Shown piece by piece: positions 47,111-55,738 of a DNA stretch of 64,000 nucleotides (the stretch's first letter is position 1; every line of letters starts with the position of its first letter). The translations under genes and the position numbers were made by a program. Origin of the DNA: Sarocladium kiliense. Lineage: Eukaryota > Ascomycota > Sordariomycetes > Hypocreales > Sarocladiaceae. A model generated the notes under the pieces. The model ran no database searches. It worked only from the letters and a program-made list of their open reading frames with translations, and was not told the origin of the DNA. The stretch is from NCBI GenBank assembly GCA_030734395.1, contig JAUZTG010000041.1, positions 682,001 through 746,000 on the forward strand, in the 5' to 3' direction.

Positions 47111-48068
47111 TTATGACCCTTTCGCGGTCAGCTTCTTCTGCTCGTGCTCCCGAATCTTCCGATACGCCTCCAGAACATTGTCCCTCTCAGTCTGAAGCTC
47201 CTCGCGCCGCCGTAGACTTCCCGATGCTTTCGGGATGCTTCCCACGTCCACTGAGGCATTAATCTCCTTCAGATGCCTCGTTTTCTCCTTGTGAAGCTCG
47301 GGTGGCGCCTGAACAACATCGTGCAGCCCCGCCTTCGTCTCGGCCCTCTTCTTGAGAAGCACAGCCCATGGATCTTCTTCTTTCGCCTGCTTTCCCTTCT
47401 TTTTCTTTTTCTTCCCAGACCCGCTGTCTTCATCGAGAATAAAGGCTGATGTGGTTATTCCTGCAGCATCATTCTCGAGCTCACGCTCGGCCGCCTCCTC
47501 CAGTTCTTCTTCTTTCATTTCCTTAATTTTGCGCTCCTCTTCATGCCACTCTGCGTAAAGCTTGTGCATCTTGCGCTCCTTGATTGTCCGCCACACCTTA
47601 AAACCCTGCTCATCTTTACCGTCCTTGGTAGCAGTTTTCCTAGTTAACCCAGAGACCGGTAGAGCTGCATCTACACGGGCTGAGAAAGAACGCATGTCTT
47701 CTCCCGGTCTGATCTTGAGGTCTGCATTCGGGAGATCTCGATCAGACTTGGGTTTTATCTCGAGACCGTCATCGAGGCCGGACCTGGTCTTCTTCCCTTG
47801 CGCAGCCGCCATAATGCGCCTGAAGGCTCGGGGCGCATCATTCTCCGGCCCCTTCTTCTTATTCCTTCGCTTTTTCTTGGTGTCACTGCTGAAGATTGTG
47901 GAGGATTGTTTGCTGTTGCCGACAGGAAGTGGGCGGGCTCGTTGCGTTGGTGGCAGTTCGTAGCTGATACAATGTTAGACCAATATCTTGTTTCCTAGAC
48001 AGGGTTCATCAGGTCTGCTCTTACTCTCCATCGCCCCCTTCGCGCTTTCTCTTGTGCTTGTGTGGCAT
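47111..48068 (-). CDS. CCDC137-like basic nucleolar protein
   Basis: Exon 1 (48025-48068) gives MPHKHKRKREGGDG and joins YELPPTQRARPLPVG; exon 2 (47111-47963) completes 298 residues in phase. The central region RAFRRIMAAAQGKK, LKIRPGEDMRSFSARVDAALPVSGL and a long charged coiled coil (KLYAEWHEEERKIKEMKEEELEEA) resemble fungal relatives of human CCDC137, a basic nucleolar/chromosome-periphery protein. The polylysine run (GKKKKKKGK) and KRKRE are likely nuclear or nucleolar signals. Some databases give this fungal family a urease accessory label, but I see no UreD signature. Function is inferred only. Confidence 0.7.
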
Positions 48069-49129
48069 GATCTGCAACACCAGTCTCCCACGGGGAGAGA
48101 AGGTATGTTGTGGAGGTCAATAAGGTGACGCTGTCGCCGGTGTCCAGACTGAGCCGCAGTCGCGTACAGACCGACTTGTATGCTCTTGCTGTGTACGTGG
48201 CAGAATTCGACGTGTTGTGTGAGGCTCTCGGTCGGTATGAAGTTGTGGTTGTTGGTCTAGTTGAAGAAGTCGAGCGGGTCTCTGAACTTTTTGGCACTTC
48301 CAGACTTTTTGGCAAGACCCTGGCTTGCGCCCCGCCAACTCGCCGAGGTACCATCCATCTCGATGATTAGAGCTGCTTACGAAATGGCAAATGAAACAGC
48401 GAATTAAATCATATGTTGATGTACTGGTGACCTGGGTGTTTGGGGGAGTCTGAATTGGTATTAATGGTTTTCTAGACAATATCACATTGGCATCGCCTTC
48501 AGTGTTACGGTGTGGCTGTTGGCTGAAGAGGGGACGGCTGATCGACCTGGTTATCAAAGATACAGCACAACCTATGCGCCTCGTTCAAGCACCTGGCGGG
48601 TTACAATGTCCAGCCCCTGCCCACGCCGTTACATCAAACACGCGAGAAAGGTACGGGCTGGTAGCGACTTTCCCCCCAATGCTGCTATCTCAGCATGAGT
48701 CGACGCCAGCAAGCCTTTGATCCGCATCTCCAGGGTAGCTTCAACCCGCTGGTCGCAGCATCATGAATGACGTCGAGTAGCACTTCGAAGGAACCACGGC
48801 AGATCATAGAGACAACCTGCAGCCATCTGAAACATTTCCGATCTAACTCCGAGATCGGCTATATCCAATACATAGCTCTGTCGTCATGCATCGTCTCCCG
48901 TCCCTCCTCGAAGCATCGAGGAGGGGAAAGCCCCGCAACCACCACGGAAGAGCGATAAGACGAGCCCCAGAAGGGATCTGGTCGCGATGTTCCGCTCTGA
49001 ACATCTTTCTCCCATACCATTGACCTCACAGACATATTATTCGAGTGAGTCGTTCTCTACGAAAAGCAATCCCAATACCAAATAGCTACAAGCCGGGATC
49101 TTTACCTCTTCCTATACCAATTGCCCATA
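48069..49129. other. 1.06-kb divergent promoter region
   Basis: Between the CCDC137-like gene and cyanase. No coding evidence found. Confidence 0.5.
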
Positions 49130-49737
49130 ATGGCTTCCGAACCACGTATTGCGACTCTCGATGCAAGTTGTCCTAGCATTGTTCTTATCAATAGACTTGA
49201 ACTGACCGTTCAATCAGCCGACCATTGCCCAACGTCTGCCTCCTCATTGTGCGGCGCTGTTCGAGGCCAAGCAGACCAAGGGTCTGAGCTTCGAGGCCAT
49301 TGCCAACCACCTGGAACGAAGCGAGGTGGCATGTGCCGCCCTATTCTATGGCCAGACCACGGCTACCCAGGAAGACATTGAGCGTCTGTCAAAGCTTCTT
49401 GACCTGCCCCAGCAAGTGCTCACCACGTCTATGTCCGGTTTCCCGGACCGGGGCCGGGCAGGGCCCATGCCACCTGTCGAGCCTCTCATTTACAGACTCT
49501 ACGAGATTGTTCAGAATTACGGATACGCATACAAGGCCATTCTGAATGAGAAGTTTGGCGACGGAATCATGAGTGCAATCTGCTTCTCGACCAAGGTGGA
49601 GAAGGAGGTCGACGAGGCTGGTGCCCCATGGGTGGTTATCACACTCAAGGGAAAGTGGTCAGTCAAGCGAGCCAGCGTCCCTCAAAAGCATTGTTGTCCA
49701 AACTAATGAAATTAGGTTGCCATTTTCTCGATTCTGA
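49130..49737 (+). CDS. cynS: Cyanate hydratase (cyanase)
   Basis: Converts cyanate and bicarbonate to ammonia and CO2. The N-terminal helical DNA-binding-like half includes LFEAKQTKGLSFEAIANHLE, then RSEVACAALFYGQTTATQEDI. The catalytic half has EPLIYRLYEIVQNYGYAYKAIL with the conserved Arg and Glu, and FGDGIMSAICF with the Ser. It ends KGKWLPFSRF. Exons are 49130-49162, 49218-49657 and 49716-49737, i.e. 165 codons. The first intron uses a GC donor (GAT|gcaagttg) and joins ATLD to PTIAQRLPPHC; the GT two bases inside would break the frame with every nearby acceptor. Confidence 0.95.
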
Positions 49738-50441
49738 AGCGGATATCAACATGTAACTCCTATGATCAGACTCCAAAGGATCCCCCTTGACGCCTCCAGC
49801 TGGCAAGTGGCTTGCACGCAGCCAGGCCGAAAGAATGTGAATATAGAGCCTAACAGCGGCAGAGAGTCATGGATATCATGGGGAAACAAAGATGAAGTTC
49901 AAGGGCCACGCAGATTGGTGGGTGGGCGTCGGATTGATTCTGGAGAACAATAGACGAGAACAATACTAAGCCTTCTCCAACCACACACCATCTCGACTTC
50001 AGATGCAACCACCAAAGCCACCTCGCATTGTTTCAGCATGTCAAACACGTGGGATGGCTGAAAGGGCACACAGATTGTCTCGTTCGCAGATCTTTGAATG
50101 ATAGTCCTCTTGCCACCGGTGAACGGTGCGCCCATTCACTCCTGCACTGCGTCCTTCGCTCTGCGGCAAGGGCTCACCAGAACAATACGGTTCTCCACGG
50201 CAGAACAATATCAATGTGAGAGAAGCTAGTGAGACTACTAGAGCACACACTGTTCAACCGAAAGACCACGGCATAGAGAGCACTTGTCTCCCCCACTGCA
50301 CATCTCGAGTATAAGAAGCACACGATCCGCCCTCTCGACGCAATCTTCTCCTCGATCACCCATTCATTTCTCAACTATACAATCATTCTAAATACCGAAT
50401 TTTCACCGACTTTTCACAGTCTTACCACCCCAACTTTCAAA
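49738..50441. other. Intergenic with promoter of the pheromone-like gene
   Basis: No other gene seen. Ends in a pyrimidine-rich leader (TCTTCTCCTCGATCACCC) before the ATG at 50442. Confidence 0.55.
50310..50318 (+). promoter_or_regulatory. TATA-like element of the pheromone-like gene
   Basis: TATAAGAAG lies 124-132 nt before the ATG at 50442 and is followed by CT-rich leader sequence, a layout seen at strongly expressed small fungal genes. This rests on sequence only. Confidence 0.45.
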
Positions 50442-50618
50442 ATGCCTTCCAAGACCAACACCAAGAACACCTCGGCCCAGAGCCCGGGCTACCCCCTCGG
50501 CTGCTCCGTCATGGCCAAGCCGCAAGGACAGTCCCCAGGCTACCCACTTGGATGTAATGTCATGGCCAAGCCTCAGGGCCAGTCTCCCGGCTACCCCCTT
50601 GGTTGCACCGTCATGTAA
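50442..50618 (+). CDS. Three-repeat CaaX peptide precursor, probable h-type pheromone precursor
   Basis: An intronless frame of 58 codons plus stop. A short polar leader (MPSKTNTKNTSA) is followed by three copies of QSPGYPLGC-x-VM (x = S, N, T) with the linker AKPQG between them, at a strict 17-residue period (Cys 21, 38, 55). The last copy ends the protein as CTVM, a CaaX box predicted to be farnesylated. Trichoderma reesei HPP1 and related Fusarium proteins, the hybrid (h-type) pheromone precursors, are defined by three copies of (L/I)GC(T/S)VM with a terminal CaaX; this protein fits that motif apart from Asn in copy 2. Unlike HPP1 it has no dibasic Kex2 site and no signal peptide. The repeats differ from each other almost only at synonymous positions, so the frame is under protein-level selection. 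The fungal a-factor class is the main alternative. Confidence 0.85.
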   Translation: MPSKTNTKNTSAQSPGYPLGCSVMAKPQGQSPGYPLGCNVMAKPQGQSPGYPLGCTVM

Positions 50619-51582
50619 AGCTCCCTCAACACACACGCTGCGAACTCTCCCCTTCCTTCGGAGTGCTTCGAGGTAAATGACGGCGATTCAAGGCAAATCA
50701 TCGCCAACCGATACTTCTGAGAGACAGTTCCTCGACCAAGGGGCCTCCAATGCCTTGAGTACAACCTCCATCCCGAACGAAGAACCCAGCCAGGAGAAAC
50801 AGCATGGAAGCAACAAAGCATTCGCACCTTCAGCTTGCACAACATACCATGTTTTACCAATACATCGGACCCCTTGTTCATGAGACGCTAGGACTCAAGA
50901 GGGGATCCTCCTTTTTTCGATAAATACCATCTCCATCTGAGGATGTCTTCCCGGGAAGTAGAAGAGGAGGAAAGACGGACCGAGGGCAACCGCTAAAGGG
51001 TGGAGGCAGAGATTGTATCTCTTTTTCGTTTCTTACACACATTTTCAAATACAAGCTGTTGGAGCACGTGCAGTACACAAATCGCCGTGAAAGTGACATA
51101 AATGATCTGACTGTGATGCCCTACCTAACATGGCTACCCATCTTGCTTGAGTCTGCATACAGTGCGAGGGTCACTTACACGGCCACTCTCGGTACTACTG
51201 AATGCGTGGTCTCTGCATCGAGATCCAGGACCAACACGGTAAAAAAAAAGATCTCGTAAAACTGACGATGAGTTTAGACTCTCAACACCAAGCACCTCTC
51301 TGCACTTTAGTCGCGGTTTTTGTCTATTTCGGCTGCAGTATCGACGTCTTCCGCGTTCGCGTGGTGCAAGCCACCCGCATCGACCCCACTACTGCACTCA
51401 GCACCCATATCGAAAACGGCAGGCGGTGAAACTAAATATATTTGCCTGCGAGGCGGCAGAACTTTTCTGAATTTTGTGAGCAAAGGCAAGTTGCAGTAGC
51501 GCAGCTGACTTCCCAGAGGCAGCTTTTTCCTACCAGACGGCAACTTCCAACACCCGTCAATTCGCACCACCAAATCGCCGCG
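50619..51582. other. Intergenic, pheromone-like gene to EBP2
   Basis: Contains the 3' UTR of the peptide gene and the EBP2 promoter. No further repeats of the peptide were found and no gene is supported. Confidence 0.55.
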
Positions 51583-52973
51583 ATGGTGACAAAGAGCAAG
51601 CTGCGCATGGCGCTCGCCGCCGAGAAGGGCGTTGATTTCAAGAAACTCAAACAAAAGAAGAAGGCCAAGGAGGCTGAGAAGCGCAAAGAGGAAAAGGGCG
51701 GGGCCGTACCTGTCGAAGACGACGAGGACGACGATGATGACAGCGAGGTTGATGGCGAGTATCAGGAGATCGAGATTGAAGAGGCTGGCAACACAGAAGA
51801 CGACAGCGAGGATGCAGGCGATTCCGAGGAAGACGAGGAGGAGGAACATGTGGTACGCTTCTACTCTCCCCAGATATTCCACTCCAGGTTCTAATGTCCA
51901 TTCCCGTAGCTCAACCTCGAGGCAGTAGACGAAAGCGACACCTCAGACTCCTCAGTTGGTTTTGAAGAGAGATTACCAAAAAAGGCCCGCATAGTCAACG
52001 GCGCAAAGGTTCCCAACGCAGATGACGACGAAGACGAAGAGGAAGAGGAAGACGAGGACGAGGAGGACATCCCGATTTCCGACCTCGAAGATCTCGACGA
52101 GGCTGACAAGGAGGATTTGATCCCTCACACTCGCCTCACCATCAACAATACCTCCGCCCTCCTCTCCTCTCTTTCTCGCATCGCCCTCCCAACCGCTCCC
52201 TTCGCCCTCCACCAGTCCGTCCTCTCCTCCGCCCCAACCGCCGACTCCATCCCCGATATTTCCGACGACCTGCAGCGCGAGCTCGCCTTCTACTCTCAGT
52301 CCCTCGAGGCCGTACGCATCGGCCGCGCTAAGCTCATCAAAGAAGGCGTCCCCTTCTCCCGTCCTAAGGACTACTTCGCTGAGATGGTCAAGGAGGACGC
52401 CCACATGGAGAAGGTCAAGGCACAACTCGTACAGGAGGCCACCAACAAGAAGGCGGCGGCTGAGGCTCGCAAGCTGAGGGACTTGAAGAAGTTCGGCAAG
52501 CAAGTCCAGGTGGCGAAGCTGCAAGAGAGACAGAAGGCCAAGCGCGAGACACTTGAGAAGATCAAGACCCTCAAGAGAAGTGAGTGTCAAATCGCATCCG
52601 CCACTCCCCCGACCCCTCAACTAACCAATCTTTCTTTACAGAACGCTCAGAAAATGGCGCCGGTGATGTCGGCACCAATGAAGCCGACCTCTTCGATGTC
52701 GGCGTTGACAAAGAACTCTCCAAGCCCTCTCGCTCCGGCGCCGGCCGCGGCAACACGTCCGGCCCCAACACCAAGCGCCAAAGCAAGGACAAGAAGTACG
52801 GCTTCGGCGGCAAGAAGCGCCACGCCAAGTCTGGTGACGCCGTAAGCTCCGGCGACCTGAGCGGCTTCGACGCGAAGCGGATGAAGGCCGGTGGCGGCAG
52901 AGTTGCTAAGGGTAGAGTGACGAAGCCGCAGAGGCCGGGGAAGAACAGGAGGAAAGCGCAGGGTGGACGGTAG
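51583..52973 (+). CDS. EBP2: rRNA-processing protein Ebp2
   Basis: Nucleolar factor for 27S pre-rRNA processing and 60S assembly. The N-terminus MVTKSKLRMALAAEKGVDFKKLKQKKK is basic and is followed by long acidic stretches. The Ebp2 domain contains ISDDLQRELAFYSQSLEAVRIGRAKLIKEGVPFSRPKDYFAEMVKEDAHMEKVKAQL and LRDLKKFGKQVQVAKLQERQKAKRETLEKIKTLKR. The C-terminus is basic with KDKKYGFGGKKRHAKSGDA and ends RPGKNRRKAQGGR. Two introns: near 51853-51909 (after EEEHV) and about 52581-52642. The product is about 420 residues, usual for filamentous fungi. Confidence 0.95.
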
Positions 52974-53809
52974 AGAAGGGCAAGATGAGGGCGGGTTGAG
53001 GTAGTTATGGATCATTGTCATGGTACTGCAAAAATGGTACAGCCTTTCTAGTTCATCGTCGGTGTTTTAAGCTCGCCAATGTGATTCCCAAAGTCCAACG
53101 GCATCACATATAAGGTTACACCCGGAAGGTTGTAGGAATCAGCTGACACCAATGTAGCAAATGGTTAGAATAAACGAGAATTTGAATAGGACAACAGACC
53201 ATGCTAAGACAATAAAGTCACAGAGACAAAGACATACACATGGGTGCAATGATTCAATTTTGAGTGGACCAATCTATGCGCCACTCCATCCCTTTCATGA
53301 TTAACACAACAAACAACCAGAACGCTGGGTATGCAATCCCCACTAAGTATAGTAGCCAACGGTAAGAAGAAAGGGGTGAAGAGGGAGACAAAAGGAAAGA
53401 GGGGGAGAATATGAATAGTATCATGCATCGTTCACGTGTCCCCAAGACGCGCCCAACGTGGGAAATGAAAGAGGAAAAGTCCGTCCAATATAATGATATG
53501 AGGTTTGATCGAGGAGAGAGACAGTAAAAGGAAGAAGGGAAGCCTCCGCTCCAATCGTGCCTCAGCCCCCAGAAGGCCGCCCAGTCCAACCCAAAGATGC
53601 GCCATGAGAGTGCGTGAGAGAGAGGTGTTCGTTGATGGTATCGATTTGAAGAAAATGCCAGGAGTTATGTGTCAATTCGCTCGTCCGCTGGAAAATGCAA
53701 TTGGTTGCCGCCACCTAGAACGGAAGGAGAGAAGCAGCCCAATTTCAGGCTAGCCCTCCATACCGTAGAAGAGGGTTGCTCGTGGGTATCATGGAGCTCC
53801 GTAGTATCT
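52974..53809. other. Intergenic, between convergent genes
   Basis: Between the stops of EBP2 and samB. The frames here are shadows or random. The length suggests long 3' UTRs. Confidence 0.5.
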
Positions 53810-55738
53810 TCATCCCGTAGCTGCAACACACCAGTGTCTGTGGAAAGCCCAAGCACTCTTCTGACACTCCTTACTGCAGTATTTCGTACGGCGACATCGC
53901 CGACATTTGGCGAATTGACGTGTGTACTCCTCCCACTTGCCGCATTGGTAGTATGCACACTGCCTGATGCCGCCCCGTGTCTCGTCCTTGCGGCAGAGGT
54001 TCCTCATTACAACTCCTGCCCAGTATTGCATGTCGGTGCTGTGGTAGCGGACCGTGAACTTTTCCACGAGTGGGAAGAGGTTGAAGTCATTAGGCAGCAC
54101 GTATTCTTCGTCGTCCTCATTATTATCGATCAGATCCTCCTCTTCCTCCTCCTCTTCAGAGTCTTCGAAAGCCTTTTCTTGCGTGTTGTCAAGCAGCGTC
54201 AGATCCTTGCTGATCTTGAGCCTGGGTACAAGGTGGCTCTTCTGGAAATATGAACGCAGGCCGCAATATTTAGAGACGTAAGCGAGTAGCTGGAGCGACA
54301 TAAGAACGTCTTCTTCACGAGGCATTGCAGCCAGCATCCTTGAGTTGGGAATGAACTGGCGGTCGAGTAGGTATCGAGGAACGGTGCTGACGGAGGTCAG
54401 AGGAGGCTGTGAAGTTGACATCATGGTTGGCGGTTGGGCGGGAGCCGGAAGAGTCTGTTGGTGGGGTGACAGGCCGGCAGGGGGGACGGGGGTGGTGTTT
54501 GCTGTGGTCACGATACTGCCATCGATAGGACCTGGGTGTGTGATGTTGAAGGTATCAGCTTCTTGATGTGTTTCTGAAACGGTCGGCGTGGTCAAGTCGA
54601 GCGAAGCCTCGGCAAGAATGCTTTCATCGCCCTCCATGGAGATATCCTGAATCCCAACGGCGGATTGAATGTCGGCGGTGCCTGTCATCTCGGCATCGGG
54701 GGCCTCGTCCGAGGGCATGCTGTCTCCGTTGAGCTCGTCTGCCTCGGCAGTAGAGTTCTGATGCCTGATGGACGGCCGTCGACGTGGTCGAGTCGTCGGA
54801 CTCATGTTGGTGACTGGCCGGAGGGTGGGAGAACGCAGCTGTGGAATAGGCTGCGGCGTAGTGGGAGATGTGGGTTGTGAGGTGAGTTCGCTGGGCCCAA
54901 AGGGAGCCATTGATGCAAGGCGTTCGATGTCACGGACTGGTCGGAGGTACCCGTCGGCCGGCTCCATGGTCGAAAACCCAGCGGACAGCGGCTGGAGACC
55001 ACGTCCTGAGCCAGATGCCGAAGAGGCACGAGACCGTTCCGGTTGCAGATGGCTGTGATGTCGGCTCGAAGAGCTCGTGATTCGGTCGATTGAGGCAGAG
55101 CCCGGCTGGGATGACGAAGCGGAGTCGGCATTCTGAGTCCCAGATGCTGTCGAGGGACCAGCGTAGGTGGCGGAGACGTCGATCGAAGGAGGCAAACCTT
55201 GTCGGCGGATATGTCGACGCTCGGCAGCATCAAGAGGGTTGGACCGGCCGAAAGCCGAGGAGGATGAGGCTTTGGAGGAATTGCGGTGTTCGCGGTGACG
55301 ATGGTGATGGTCATGAATTTGCTTCTGCTTGGCTTCCTCAGCCCTCTCACGGCACTTCTCGACGACCTTGATGTAGTTGTCGAGGATTGTTGCGATGACG
55401 GGGACCATATCAGCCTCAACAACGCGGGTGCGAACACCCTCGGTGCCCCTCACACCGATGTTGACGACACACTGGAAGGCAAGATTCCATTTCCACATGC
55501 CCATCATATCTCTGCTGCGACCCTGCTTGAGGATGCAGACTAGTCGTTCGATACCGCCATCGACGGTGAGGATATCGCGGATGCGAGCAGAGGAGGTGGT
55601 GAGGTAGGCGAGATGGTTGAGAGAGTTGATGAGTGGCAAGGTGGATGTGCAATCGAGAGCCCTCCGGTCATACAAGGCAGTAGTAATGCCGACCGAGGCC
55701 TTATTGACATTCGGGATGCTGAAATTGACCTCCCTCAT
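53810..55738 (-). CDS. samB: MYND-finger protein SamB/Mub1
   Basis: Regulator of morphogenesis; SamB mutants of Aspergillus nidulans have altered septum placement and conidiophores, and yeast Mub1 works with the E3 ligase Ubr2. The ATG at 55738 starts MREVNFSIPNVNKASVGITTALYDRRAL, the usual start; the upstream TTG is not needed. The N-terminal half is armadillo-like (CTSTLPLINSLNHLAYLTTSS, IRDILTVDGGIERLVCIL). A His-rich stretch (HDHHHRHREH), a long disordered Ser/Pro region and a second conserved block (YLLDRQFIPNSRMLAAMPREEDVLMSLQLLAYVSKY) follow. An acidic tract and the C-terminal MYND zinc finger (CAYYQCGKW, CRRCRRTKYCSKECQ, HRHWC) complete it. It is 642 residues with no intron. Confidence 0.93.
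   Translation of the reverse strand: MREVNFSIPNVNKASVGITTALYDRRALDCTSTLPLINSLNHLAYLTTSSARIRDILTVDGGIERLVCILKQGRSRDMMGMWKWNLAFQCVVNIGVRGTEGVRTRVVEADMVPVIATILDNYIKVVEKCRERAEEAKQKQIHDHHHRHREHRNSSKASSSSAFGRSNPLDAAERRHIRRQGLPPSIDVSATYAGPSTASGTQNADSASSSQPGSASIDRITSSSSRHHSHLQPERSRASSASGSGRGLQPLSAGFSTMEPADGYLRPVRDIERLASMAPFGPSELTSQPTSPTTPQPIPQLRSPTLRPVTNMSPTTRPRRRPSIRHQNSTAEADELNGDSMPSDEAPDAEMTGTADIQSAVGIQDISMEGDESILAEASLDLTTPTVSETHQEADTFNITHPGPIDGSIVTTANTTPVPPAGLSPHQQTLPAPAQPPTMMSTSQPPLTSVSTVPRYLLDRQFIPNSRMLAAMPREEDVLMSLQLLAYVSKYCGLRSYFQKSHLVPRLKISKDLTLLDNTQEKAFEDSEEEEEEEDLIDNNEDDEEYVLPNDFNLFPLVEKFTVRYHSTDMQYWAGVVMRNLCRKDETRGGIRQCAYYQCGKWEEYTRQFAKCRRCRRTKYCSKECQKSAWAFHRHWCVAATG

Noticed and set aside
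51307..51882. Minus-strand 191-codon hydrophobic frame that looks like a membrane protein
   Set aside because: It is the antisense of the acidic EBP2 N-terminus: Glu/Asp codons read backwards give Leu/Val/Phe.
51973..52620. Minus-strand 215-codon frame
   Set aside because: Antisense shadow of the EBP2 coding exon, whose protein is clearly recognised.
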